From CAMYLY01 sp036397755 (GTDB lineage Bacteria > Gemmatimonadota > Gemmatimonadetes > Gemmatimonadales > GWC2-71-9), in the NCBI GenBank assembly GCA_036397755.1, contig DASWII010000026.1, positions 1-64,000 of the forward strand: a DNA stretch of 64,000 nt, in the 5' to 3' direction. Positions 1-7,938 of this stretch are shown in pieces (the stretch's first letter is position 1; each line of letters opens with the position of its first letter). A program made the position numbers and the translations under genes. Below the pieces are notes generated by a model. The model was given only the letters and a program-made list of their open reading frames with translations, did no database searches and was not told where the DNA came from.

Positions 1-1578
1 GACCTTCTTGCCGACGATCATCATCAGGTCGGCCAGTTCGTCGATCACGACAACGATGTACGGCAGCGGCTGCAGCGCCGGCACTTCACCGCTGTACTTG
101 CCGGTTGCCAGCAGACGGGCGATCAGCGGATCGGGGATCGACTGGCCGGCCTGCTGCGCGTCGCGGATCTTGCGGTTGAAACCACCGAGATTGCGCACGC
201 CCATTTCCTTCATCAGGTGGTAACGGCGTTCCATCTCGACGACGCACCAGCGCAGCGCGTTCGCCGCCTGCTTCATGTCGGTCACGACCGGTGCCAGCAG
301 GTGCGGGATGCCCTCGTACACCGAGAGCTCCAGCATCTTCGGGTCGATCATGATCAGGCGTACCTGCTCGGCCGAACTCTTGTAGAGCAGCGACAGCACC
401 ATCGCGTTGATGGCGACCGACTTGCCGGAACCAGTCGTGCCCGCGATCAGCAGGTGCGGCATCTTGGCGAGGTCGGCGATCACGGGCCGGCCCTCCAGGT
501 TCCTGCCGAGCGCCAGCGGCAGCGTCGCCCGGGTGCGGTCCCACTCCGGCGCTTCAAGCAGCTCGCGCAACGTGACGATGCGCGCGTGGGGGTTGGGGAT
601 CTCGATCCCGACCGCGGCCTTGCCCGGAATGGGCGCCACGATGCGGATGGACTGCGCCTTCATCGCGAGCGCGAGATCGTTCTCCAGCGCCGCGATGCGA
701 CCCACCTTCACGCCCGGCGCGGGCGCCAACTCGTACTGCGTGACCACCGGCCCGGTGGTGCGACCCACGACGGAGCCCTCGACCTTGAACGTCGCCAGCG
801 TCTCCACCAGCACCTCGCCCAGCCGGTCAAGCTCCGATTCACCGGCGTCGACCTCGCCACGCTTCGGTCCGACGAGCAAGTCGATGGGCGGAGGCTCGTC
901 GTCGCGTTCCGCCTTGCCGCCCGCTTTCGCTCCCGCCCGCCGGCTCGGTGCAGCTCGCTGGTCATGCAGCGAAGGCCGCTCAGGAACGTCCTCGAACGCT
1001 TGTCCCTTCCCCCTTCCCCCTTCCCCCTTCCCGCTTCCCTCTTCCCGCTTCTCGGTCTCCGCCTCCCGCGCCCGGAGCGCCGCCCTGAAGGGGTGCCAGT
1101 CGATTGTGAACGCCGTGAGCACCGAGAAGCCAAGCAGCCCCACGATCACCGCGCCGGCGGTGCCCACGACGCTCCGCACGCCCAGGGTGATCAATGCGGG
1201 GATCACGCCGACGAGCTTCTGCGACAGGGTCCAGAGCGCATAGTCGGCCGGAAAGTCCGCGATGGACCGGATACCCGTCGTCACACCGATGGCATAGGGG
1301 ACCAGCAGCGTGAGCCCCCCGAACAGCGCTCCGGCCCGAGCGAACGTGACGACGCGGATCCGGCCGAATCCGGCGAGCGCCAGGCTCAGCCCGAGCAGCG
1401 GCAGCATCACGGCGCCCAGACCCATGTAGGTCCACAGGAGGCCGCCGAGCCCGCGCCCGAGCGGACCCGTCACATCCCAGGGAATCAGCGCCAGCGCGAG
1501 GAAGCTGCCGGCCAGGAGGAAGACGATCGCGAGGACTTCCTGGCGTCGGGAATCGGGTGCGGGGGGCGGAGTCCTCAG
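1..1578 (-). CDS. ftsK: DNA translocase FtsK/SpoIIIE family (3' end outside window)
   Basis: Hexameric DNA pump that moves chromosome termini through the division septum. The N-terminal part has about four hydrophobic membrane segments (about 1550-1100), then a short charged linker, then the motor. The motor shows TLPLALGRNLEGRPV, Walker A GTTGSGKS (near 420-445) and Walker B VVVIDELADLM right at the left edge, so the end of the motor and any gamma domain are missing. The start is unclear: the frame is open back to a stop at 1726-1728 with only GTG 1722, GTG 1668 and CTG 1578 available, none with a good ribosome-binding site. The region upstream is repeat DNA. I list CTG 1578 provisionally. 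The linker carries an in-frame heptamer repeat. Confidence 0.93.
   Translation of the reverse strand, partial: MRTPPPAPDSRRQEVLAIVFLLAGSFLALALIPWDVTGPLGRGLGGLLWTYMGLGAVMLPLLGLSLALAGFGRIRVVTFARAGALFGGLTLLVPYAIGVTTGIRSIADFPADYALWTLSQKLVGVIPALITLGVRSVVGTAGAVIVGLLGFSVLTAFTIDWHPFRAALRAREAETEKREEGSGKGEGGRGKGQAFEDVPERPSLHDQRAAPSRRAGAKAGGKAERDDEPPPIDLLVGPKRGEVDAGESELDRLGEVLVETLATFKVEGSVVGRTTGPVVTQYELAPAPGVKVGRIAALENDLALAMKAQSIRIVAPIPGKAAVGIEIPNPHARIVTLRELLEAPEWDRTRATLPLALGRNLEGRPVIADLAKMPHLLIAGTTGSGKSVAINAMVLSLLYKSSAEQVRLIMIDPKMLELSVYEGIPHLLAPVVTDMKQAANALRWCVVEMERRYHLMKEMGVRNLGGFNRKIRDAQQAGQSIPDPLIARLLATGKYSGEVPALQPLPYIVVVIDELADLMMIVGKKV
1003..1051. repeat. Heptanucleotide tandem repeat inside ftsK
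   Basis: Seven consecutive 7-base units on the plus strand, consensus CCCCTTC with variants TCCCTTC, CCGCTTC and CCTCTTC. It lies in the ftsK linker and is read in the minus frame as a Gly/Lys/Glu-rich stretch containing EEGSGKGEGGRGKG. The total length is a multiple of three, so the frame is kept. Confidence 0.85.
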
Positions 1579-1594
1579 GGCAGTGCGTCCATTT

Positions 1595-1714
1595 GGTGCG
1601 CGGTGCGCCGTACGCGGTGCGCGGTTTGTTCGAGCGAGCGCTGACCTGAGTGATGGTGCGCGGTGCACGGTGCGAGGTGCGCCGTTCGTTCGAGCGAGCG
1701 CTGACCTGAGTCGC
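1595..1714. repeat. Two tandem 60-bp units built from heptamers
   Basis: Each unit holds five heptamers of GGTGCGC type (variants GGTGCAC, GGTGCGA, CGTACGC) followed by a 25-base tail with TCGAGCGAGCGCTGACCTGA. The copies start at 1595 and 1655. They fill much of the 354-bp gap between comB and ftsK (1579-1932), in which I see no gene and no clear promoter. Confidence 0.85.
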
Positions 1715-1853
1715 GGATGCACGCGTCAGTGCCCTGCACTGTCATGATCTCACCGGCAAGCGCACTGCAGCGTGCGGAGCGAGTCGGGTCAAGCGAGCGC
1801 CGCGAGCGCGGGACTGGGGACGCTGGGCGCGCCGTACGCGGGGTGGGGGGAGC

Positions 1854-1909
1854 GTGCAGCGTGCAACGTGCAGCGTGCAACGTGCAGCGGGCAGCGGGCA
1901 GCGTGCAGC
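1854..1909. repeat. Eight-unit heptanucleotide repeat (GTGCAGC type)
   Basis: Eight 7-base units in perfect register: GTGCAGC alternating with GTGCAAC, then two GGGCAGC and a final GTGCAGC. It lies just downstream of the comB stop codon on the transcribed strand. No function can be assigned. Confidence 0.88.
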
Positions 1910-1932
1910 GCTTCGCGCTCTGCGCTTCTCTC

Positions 1933-2670
1933 CTAACTCGGGACCGTAACCAGCCTGTTCGCGTACACCGGTACGATGGTCTGGGTATCGACTTCGGTTG
2001 CGGCATTGAGATCCGCCTTGAGACCGTTGGCCTTGAGATCACGCGCTGCCGCGCTCGCCGCTATCGCGCGCTTCCACCTATCGCCGTACCGCCGGACCAA
2101 CTCGAGGGACGCGATCGCCGCGTCGTTGAAATCGGCCTTCCGGCGGTCTTTCCCCGGCACGAGCGCATCCACGAAGCGACCGGCCGCATACGCGTCCTCC
2201 AACGCGAACATGCGCTGACGCCCGCCACACAGAATAACGATCTCGCCCCGCTCCGCGAAGAGGCAACGAGCGCGCTCGACGACCGCGGAGAAGTTGGTCG
2301 CCGCGCCGATCAAGACCGGGTTACCCGGCTCGGCGGCCATCAACGCCGGGGTACCGTTGGTCGTCGCCATGACGATGGTCTTGCCGACCACGACCTCGCT
2401 CATCATCTCGCTCGGCGAATTGCCGAGGTTGAATCCGTCGATCGGCTGAAGCCGGCGCTCCCCTGCCAGCAGCACGGTGTCGCGCTCGAGATTGCCCGCC
2501 AGCCGCAACGCGTCGTCCGGGCCCGAGGCGGGCAGCACCGCGCGGGCGCCGCGCGCCAGGGCCGCGACAATGGTGGTGGTCGTGCGCAACAGATCCAGCA
2601 CGATGACCGGCCTGCCCGCGACATCCTGCGGATTCACCCCAAGAGGAGTGAAATAGACCGTGACTTTCAT
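1933..2670 (-). CDS. comB: ComB family, 2-phosphosulfolactate phosphatase-like
   Basis: 245 aa. It shows the ComB family pattern: VIVLDLLRTTTTIVAAL near residue 23, GFNLGNSPSEM near residue 79, TTNGTPAL near residue 103 and ILCGG near residue 146. Characterised members remove phosphate from 2-phosphosulfolactate in coenzyme M synthesis and need Mg2+. The ATG overlaps the accC stop by 4 nt (ATGA), so it is probably translated together with accC. No other coenzyme M gene is in the window, so the real substrate here is uncertain; many bacteria keep comB without the rest of the pathway. Confidence 0.85.
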   Translation of the reverse strand: MKVTVYFTPLGVNPQDVAGRPVIVLDLLRTTTTIVAALARGARAVLPASGPDDALRLAGNLERDTVLLAGERRLQPIDGFNLGNSPSEMMSEVVVGKTIVMATTNGTPALMAAEPGNPVLIGAATNFSAVVERARCLFAERGEIVILCGGRQRMFALEDAYAAGRFVDALVPGKDRRKADFNDAAIASLELVRRYGDRWKRAIAASAAARDLKANGLKADLNAATEVDTQTIVPVYANRLVTVPS

Positions 2671-4025
2671 GTCTCCTGTTGAAACAACTCCGGCTGTCGC
2701 TCGAGGAACTTGGTGTCCACTCTGCCGGCCTGGAACTCCGGGTGCTCGATCACCCGTCGCAGGAAGGGTATCGTCGTCGGAACCCCTTCAACGATAAACG
2801 AATCCAGAGCCTGGCTCATGCGCGACAGCGCCTCCGCACGGGTCGTGCCGTGGGCAATCACCTTGGCGAGGAGGGAGTCGTAGTACGGGGGGATGGTGTA
2901 GCCTGCGTAGATGTGGGTATCCACGCGAATCCCGGGCCCGCCCGGCGGATGAAACACCGTGATCAAGCCCGGCGCGGGCTGGAAGTTCCTGAACGGATCC
3001 TCGGCATTGACCCGGCACTCGATGGCATGCCCCCGCACGCGGTTGCCGCTGAGGTTGAGCAGCAGCGGCTCACCCGCCGCGACCCGGATCTGCTCCTTCA
3101 CGAGATCGAAGTTCGTGACCATCTCGGTGACGGGGTGCTCGACCTGAATCCGGGTGTTCATCTCCATGAAGTAGAACCGGCCCTCCTCGTCGAGCAGGAA
3201 CTCGATCGTGCCGGCGCCGACGTAGCCGATGCGCCCGGCCGCTTTGACCGCGGCATCACCCATGCGCTCCCGCAGCTCCTGATCCACCGCCGGGCTGGGC
3301 GCTTCCTCGACCAGCTTCTGGTGCCGGCGCTGCACCGAGCAATCGCGTTCGCAGAGATGCATGACGCGCCCGTGCTTGTCCCCCATGATCTGGAACTCGA
3401 CGTGCCGCGGGCGTTCGAGGTACTTCTCGACGTACACCGCACCGGATCCGAACGCCGCCAGCGCCTCGTTACAGGCAAGCTGGAACGACCGGCGGAACCC
3501 TTCCGCATCCCGGGCCACCCGCATCCCCTTCCCGCCGCCACCGGCCGCCGCCTTGATGATCACGGGAAACCCGATGGACTCGGCGATGCCGAGCGCCTCG
3601 TCGACATCCCCGACCGCACCCGGCGAACCCGGGACCACCGGGATGCCGGATTCCATGGCCAGCTCCCGCGCCGCCGCCTTGTCGCCCATCTGGCGGATCT
3701 GCTCCGCCGTGGGCCCGATGAACGTGATCCCCGACGCCTCGCACGTTTCGGCAAACTCGGCGCTTTCGGCAAGGAACCCGTAGCCGGGGTGCACCGCGTC
3801 GGCCCCGGTGATCTCGGCCGCGGCGATCAGGTTGGGAATCTTGAGATACGAGAGTCTGCTGGGGGGAGGTCCGATGCACACATCGTCGTCGGCGAACCGC
3901 ACGTGCAGGCACTCGCGGTCGGCCTCGCTGTACACGGCGACGGTCTCCACGCCCAACTCGCGACACGCCCGGATCACGCGCAGCGCGATCTCGCCCCGAT
4001 TGGCGATGAGGATCTTTTTGAACAT
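2667..4025 (-). CDS. accC: Biotin carboxylase subunit of acetyl-CoA carboxylase
   Basis: 452 aa, the usual length. It carboxylates the biotin on AccB with ATP and bicarbonate in the first step of fatty acid synthesis. It starts MFKKILIANRGEIALR. The ATP-grasp domain shows the glycine loop AAGGGGKGMR, EKYLERPRHVEFQ and the catalytic stretch EMNTRIQVEHPVTE. A 75-bp gap with a heptamer-type repeat and hairpin separates it from the upstream pilT gene; comB follows with a 4-nt overlap. accB is two genes upstream, so the usual accB-accC pair is split. Confidence 0.97.
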   Translation of the reverse strand: MFKKILIANRGEIALRVIRACRELGVETVAVYSEADRECLHVRFADDDVCIGPPPSRLSYLKIPNLIAAAEITGADAVHPGYGFLAESAEFAETCEASGITFIGPTAEQIRQMGDKAAARELAMESGIPVVPGSPGAVGDVDEALGIAESIGFPVIIKAAAGGGGKGMRVARDAEGFRRSFQLACNEALAAFGSGAVYVEKYLERPRHVEFQIMGDKHGRVMHLCERDCSVQRRHQKLVEEAPSPAVDQELRERMGDAAVKAAGRIGYVGAGTIEFLLDEEGRFYFMEMNTRIQVEHPVTEMVTNFDLVKEQIRVAAGEPLLLNLSGNRVRGHAIECRVNAEDPFRNFQPAPGLITVFHPPGGPGIRVDTHIYAGYTIPPYYDSLLAKVIAHGTTRAEALSRMSQALDSFIVEGVPTTIPFLRRVIEHPEFQAGRVDTKFLERQPELFQQET

Positions 4026-4031
4026 CTCAGA

Positions 4032-4097
4032 AAAGGGGCAGAGGGAGCAGGAGGGGCAGCGGATTGGGATCAGCCCACCACATCTTCTGCCCCCTTT
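4032..4097. repeat. Inverted repeat with heptamer-like filling, pilT-accC gap
   Basis: Arms AAAGGGGCAGA (4032-4042) and TTCTGCCCCCTTT (from 4085) are complementary apart from one extra C. Between them, 4034-4061 reads as a loose 7-base pattern of G/A/C (GGGGCAG, AGGGAGC, AGGAGGG, GCAGCGG). The element lies between the pilT stop and the accC start and could form a stem in the mRNA. There is no T-tract, so it is a poor terminator candidate. Confidence 0.6.
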
Positions 4098-4100
4098 GCC

Positions 4101-5276
4101 TCAAGGAATCATCCCCTCGAGGCCGCCATCGTCCCCCCCCGCAACCGACTCCTCGGCGAACGTCCGATCGGACGTGCCCTCGATGCCGCTGATCCTGAGG
4201 GCGAACTCGTTCGGGTTGGTCGAGTAGAACAGCGCCTGCTCGTAGCTGATCTTCTTGGCCCTGTACCACTGCATGAGGGACTGGTCGAACGACTGCATCC
4301 CGTACTGCACCGTGCCCTCGCGAATCAAATCCGGGATGTTCAGCGCCCTCTCCGGATCGCGGATGTTGTCCTTCACCGCCGCGGTGTTGATCAGCACCTC
4401 GCACGCGGGCACCCGCGACTTGCCGTCCACCGTCGGGACCAGGCGCAGGGACACGACCCCTTCGAGCGCCGTGGACAGCAGGTTCCGCACGCCGCCGTGC
4501 TCGTGCGGCGGGAAGAACGAAATCACCCGGTTGATGGTCTGGGTAGCGTCGGTCGTGTGCAGCGTCGAGAACACCAGGTGCCCGGTGTCGGCCGCCTTCA
4601 TGGCGGTGTCGAGCGTGATGCGGTCACGGATCTCGCCGATGAGGATGACGTCCGGGTCCTGCCGCAGCACGTGGCGCAGCGCCATCTCGAAGGACAGCGT
4701 GTCCGTGCCGACCTCGCGCTGCGCGATGTTGGCCTGCTGGTCGCGATGCAGGAACTCGATCGGATCCTCGATCGTGATGATGTTGCAACGGCGGCTGCGG
4801 TTGATGTGGTCGATCATCGCCGCGAGCGCCGTCGACTTGCCCGATCCCGTCACGCCGGTCACCAGAATGAGTCCGCGCGGCTTCAGCGCGATCTTCTCGA
4901 GCACGTTGGGCAGGCGCAGTTCCTCGACCGTCTTCACCTCATAAGGAATCGATCGGAACACGAACGCCAGCGTACCGCGCTGCTGATAAACGTTGGTACG
5001 GAAGCGCCCGATGCCGGGCACGCCGATCGCGAAGTCCGCCTCCTTGTGCTCGGCAAACTCCTTGACCTGGCGCGGCGTCATGATCTGCTCCGCCAGCGAC
5101 TTGAGCTGTTCCGGTTTGAGGGGCTGCTGCTGCTGCTGCAAGAGCTCGCCGGCCACGCGGATCGTCGGTGGCCGGCCGACCTTGAGATGGAGGTCGGACC
5201 CCGCCCGCTGCACCATTTCGGTGATCGCGGACTTGAAGTCGAAGGGCGGTACTCCGCCTGCCATGGTATCAGCCAT
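4101..5276 (-). CDS. pilT: PilT-family twitching motility ATPase
   Basis: 391 aa. Hexameric AAA-type motor that retracts type IV pili at the inner-membrane base. N-terminal SDLHLKVGRPP domain; Walker A GVTGSGKS at residues 141-148; Asp box TIEDPIEF; Walker B DPDVILIGEIRD; His box STLHTTDA, all in the order expected for PilT/PilU. I chose ATG 5276 because it overlaps the accB stop as ATGGCTGA; the frame is open 10 codons further upstream. PilT and PilU cannot be told apart here. It sits between accB and accC, away from any other pilus gene in view. Confidence 0.93.
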   Translation of the reverse strand: MADTMAGGVPPFDFKSAITEMVQRAGSDLHLKVGRPPTIRVAGELLQQQQQPLKPEQLKSLAEQIMTPRQVKEFAEHKEADFAIGVPGIGRFRTNVYQQRGTLAFVFRSIPYEVKTVEELRLPNVLEKIALKPRGLILVTGVTGSGKSTALAAMIDHINRSRRCNIITIEDPIEFLHRDQQANIAQREVGTDTLSFEMALRHVLRQDPDVILIGEIRDRITLDTAMKAADTGHLVFSTLHTTDATQTINRVISFFPPHEHGGVRNLLSTALEGVVSLRLVPTVDGKSRVPACEVLINTAAVKDNIRDPERALNIPDLIREGTVQYGMQSFDQSLMQWYRAKKISYEQALFYSTNPNEFALRISGIEGTSDRTFAEESVAGGDDGGLEGMIP

Positions 5277-5814
5277 TGGGATCCACCTTGAATAGCACTT
5301 GACCATACTCGACGGGCTGCGAATCCTGCACGGCGATCTCGCGAATCACGCCGCTCACCTCCGCGTCGATCGGGTTCATGATCTTCATCGCCTCGATGAT
5401 GCACAGTGTCGTGCCCGGCGCAATGGCCGTTCCCACTCGCACGTACGGCTCCGCACCCGGCTCGGGCTGAGCGTAGAAGGTGCCTACCATCGGCGACTTG
5501 ATGTCGATAAGGCTAACCGCCGGGGCGACCGGAACCTCCGCGGCAACGCCTCCACCGGCCGGCGCCCGCTCCGCCGCGTGCGCCTCATGGGGAACGGCGG
5601 CGGCCGTCGAGGCGCCCGCGTCCGGCCCCCGCCCCACCTGCGCCGAGGGAGCGGCCGCGGTAACCTGGTACGTCACCGGTCCCGCGGCATCGCCGAGCCC
5701 GCCTTTCGAGATTCTGACGGTCGTGCTCCAAAGGTTCTTCCTCACCTCGATCGAGCCCACGCCGGACGAGTTGAGAAGGTCCACCATCTTTTCCAAGAAC
5801 TTGAGATCGATCAT
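5269..5814 (-). CDS. accB: Biotin carboxyl carrier protein of acetyl-CoA carboxylase
   Basis: 181 aa. It carries the biotin that shuttles CO2 between AccC and the carboxyltransferase. The C-terminal biotinyl domain has IEAMKIMN with the acceptor Lys at residue 144. A Pro/Ala-rich linker (about residues 50-100) precedes it, and the N-terminal part (MIDLKFLEKMVDLLNSS) is typical. It overlaps efp upstream by 4 nt (ATGA) and the pilT gene downstream by 8 nt, so all three are probably one transcript. Confidence 0.96.
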   Translation of the reverse strand: MIDLKFLEKMVDLLNSSGVGSIEVRKNLWSTTVRISKGGLGDAAGPVTYQVTAAAPSAQVGRGPDAGASTAAAVPHEAHAAERAPAGGGVAAEVPVAPAVSLIDIKSPMVGTFYAQPEPGAEPYVRVGTAIAPGTTLCIIEAMKIMNPIDAEVSGVIREIAVQDSQPVEYGQVLFKVDPNG

Positions 5815-6371
5815 ACGCGTTCGAGGTACTTATCCTCCCGTCGGTCAACGCGGATCTTCTGCCCTCGTTCGACGAACAGCGGCACCTGCACCACCGCGCC
5901 CGTCTCGAGCTTCGCCGGCTTGGTTCCCCCCTGTGCCGTATCCCCCCGCACCCCGGGATCGGTCTCCACGACCTCCAGCTCCACGAAGAACGGCAGCTCC
6001 ACCATGATCACCTTGCCGTCGTGCAGCAGGCTGGAGCACTCCATCTCTTCCTTGAGGTAGTTGAGCTGGTCGTCGCCGATCACCTCGGCGTTCAGGGGTA
6101 TGTCCTCGAACGTCTCGAGGTCCATGAAATGATAGAACGGGCCGTCCTGATACGAATACTGCACGGGCCGACGTTCGAGTCGCACCTCGTTCACGCGCTC
6201 GCCGGACGTCCACGTCCGATCGATCACGGCCCCGGTCAGCACGTTCTTCAGCTTGCTTCGCACGAATGCCCCGCCCTTCCCGGGCTTGACGTGCTGGAAG
6301 TATGTAATCTGGAACAGCTGCCCATCGATGTCGAGCACCATGCCGTTCCGGAAGTCCGCGGTCGTGGCCAT
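5811..6371 (-). CDS. efp: Translation elongation factor P
   Basis: 186 aa, full length. It relieves ribosome stalling at polyproline stretches. Three beta-barrel domains are expected. The tip loop reads VKPGKGGAF, with Lys32 equivalent to the modified lysine of E. coli EF-P. No epmA, epmB or earP gene is in the window, so whether Lys32 is modified is unknown. It is followed by accB with ATGA overlap and preceded by the M24 peptidase by 3 nt, the common aroQ-pepP-efp-accB order. Confidence 0.97.
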   Translation of the reverse strand: MATTADFRNGMVLDIDGQLFQITYFQHVKPGKGGAFVRSKLKNVLTGAVIDRTWTSGERVNEVRLERRPVQYSYQDGPFYHFMDLETFEDIPLNAEVIGDDQLNYLKEEMECSSLLHDGKVIMVELPFFVELEVVETDPGVRGDTAQGGTKPAKLETGAVVQVPLFVERGQKIRVDRREDKYLERV

Positions 6372-6374
6372 CGA

Positions 6375-7472
6375 TTATCCCAACTCCTCCAACTCGTTGT
6401 TTCCGTCCGTCAACAACACCGCGCCGTCCGGCGTGAGCAACACGTCGTCCTCGAGACGCACGCCACCCCACCCGGGCACGTAAATTCCCGGTTCGACCGT
6501 CACGACGGACCGTTCGGGGAGCGCCGCGTCATTGGTGCGGCTCAACCGGGGTTCCTCGTGAACCTCGAGGCCCAGACCGTGACCGAGCGAGTGGCCGAAG
6601 GCGTCGCCGAATCCCCGGTCCACGATCACGTCACGCGCGAGGGCGTCCGCCGCCTTGCCCGACATTCCCGACGCAAGTCGCTTCAACGCAACCTGTTGCG
6701 CCTCGTGGACCACCCCGTAGGCCGCGCGCTGCCGATCCGTCGCCGCCGCGCCCACCACCACCGTGCGCGTCACGTCCGCGCAGTATCCATCCACCTGTGC
6801 GCCGAAGTCAAGCAGCAGCCAGTCTCCGGCTTCCACCACGCGGGAGCTCGTTCTCGCGTGCGGCAGCGCCGACCGCGGACCGGAGGCCACGATGGTCTGA
6901 AACGGGTGCCACTCGCTGCCGCGTTCGCGCAGCTCCGATTCCAGCCGCGCCGCGATCTGCCGCTCCGTCTGTCCGACCCGCACGGTCTCCAGGGTCGCGC
7001 CGAGCGCATTCAGGCACAGGGCAGCCGCCGCTCGAACGGCCCCGATCTCCCCAGCGTCTTTCCGCACCCTGAGCTCCTCCACCAGTCCCTTCGTCGGGCG
7101 GCGCTGGATCGCGGATCCGTCGGCATGCCACCGTTCCAGGTCGGACACCGTCACGTGATCGGCCTCGAAGCCGAGCGTGCGCACCCCCGCGAACTCGCCC
7201 GTGACCTTCGCGAGGCGCTGCCAGATGTCCGACGAGACGATCTCCGTCCTGGCGGTGTCTCCCACCTCGTCGGCCGCCTGGGTCCGATACCGGAAGTCGG
7301 TCAGCAGCACGGTCTCCGCGGGCAGCACCAACAGCAAGGCGGCCGACCCGGTGAAGCCCGTCAGGTAGCGGATGTTCGGCAGGTGGGTGACGATGAGGCC
7401 GTCCAGCCCTCGCTCGTCCAGTCGGCGAATCAGCGTCTCCCGCCGCGCCGCCAGACGGGAGTCAGACCCCAC
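6375..7472 (-). CDS. M24 family metallopeptidase, Xaa-Pro aminopeptidase-like
   Basis: About 365 aa. It should remove N-terminal residues preceding proline. The N-terminal creatinase-like domain (MTHLPNIRYLTGFTGS type, here VTHLPNIRYLTGF) is followed by the pita-bread domain with metal ligands visible in DFGAQVDGYCADVTRT, in HSLGHGLGLEVHE and in VEPGIYVPGWGGVRLEDD. I chose GTG 7472, which overlaps the aroQ stop by 11 nt; an upstream in-frame start at 7508 would overlap more. It lies between aroQ and efp, a frequent arrangement. Confidence 0.9.
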   Translation of the reverse strand: MGSDSRLAARRETLIRRLDERGLDGLIVTHLPNIRYLTGFTGSAALLLVLPAETVLLTDFRYRTQAADEVGDTARTEIVSSDIWQRLAKVTGEFAGVRTLGFEADHVTVSDLERWHADGSAIQRRPTKGLVEELRVRKDAGEIGAVRAAAALCLNALGATLETVRVGQTERQIAARLESELRERGSEWHPFQTIVASGPRSALPHARTSSRVVEAGDWLLLDFGAQVDGYCADVTRTVVVGAAATDRQRAAYGVVHEAQQVALKRLASGMSGKAADALARDVIVDRGFGDAFGHSLGHGLGLEVHEEPRLSRTNDAALPERSVVTVEPGIYVPGWGGVRLEDDVLLTPDGAVLLTDGNNELEELG

Positions 7473-7905
7473 GGTCGCGGACGTGGGCAACGAGCGCCTC
7501 GAGACCAAGCACGTAGCTCCGCGGCCCGAACCCCACCACGAGGCCCACCGCCAGGTCCGCGAGCACGGAGCGCCGCCGCGCCTCCTCGCGCGCGAAGATG
7601 TTGCTCAGGTGAACCTCCACAAAGGGGACGTTGACGGCCAGGAGCGCATCCCGAATGGCCACGGACGTGTGCGTGAACGCCGCGGCGTTCACCAACGCGC
7701 CGTCGGCCGTGCCCGACAACTCCTGCACCATCTCCACGAACGCACCCTCGTGGTTCGTCTGCCGCCACTTGATGTCCACGCCAAGCGCCTCGGCGCGCCC
7801 GCGCACCAGGCGCTCCACGTCCCCCAGCGTCGTCGTCCCGTACACGTCGGGTTCCCGTGAACCCAACAGGTTGAGATTGGGACCGTTCAGGACAGCGATC
7901 AACAT
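7462..7905 (-). CDS. aroQ: Type II 3-dehydroquinate dehydratase
   Basis: 147 aa, normal for the dodecameric type II enzyme of the shikimate pathway. It converts 3-dehydroquinate to 3-dehydroshikimate. Signature LIAVLNGPNLNLLGSREP at the start with the active-site Arg and Tyr region, then QTNHEGAFVEM, NAAAFTHTSVAIRDAL and the catalytic His in EVHLSNIFAREE. It is the first gene of the aroQ-to-comB run. A TACACT hexamer at 7927-7932 lies about 22 nt before the ATG but no matching -35 box is visible in the repeat DNA behind it. Confidence 0.96.
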   Translation of the reverse strand: MLIAVLNGPNLNLLGSREPDVYGTTTLGDVERLVRGRAEALGVDIKWRQTNHEGAFVEMVQELSGTADGALVNAAAFTHTSVAIRDALLAVNVPFVEVHLSNIFAREEARRRSVLADLAVGLVVGFGPRSYVLGLEALVAHVRDRGV

Positions 7906-7938
7906 CCGCGCCGCTCAGCCGGGAAAAGTGTAGGCGGC

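Noticed and set aside
1575..2042. 155-aa minus-strand ORF between comB and ftsK
   Set aside because: It overlaps the end of comB and is a translation of heptamer repeats (CTLHAARCTLHA), not a protein-like sequence.
2679..5291. 870-codon plus-strand ORF across accC-pilT-accB
   Set aside because: It is antisense to three clear genes and has the Arg/His/Asp-rich composition of a high-GC shadow frame. The same holds for long plus-strand frames opposite secA and carB.
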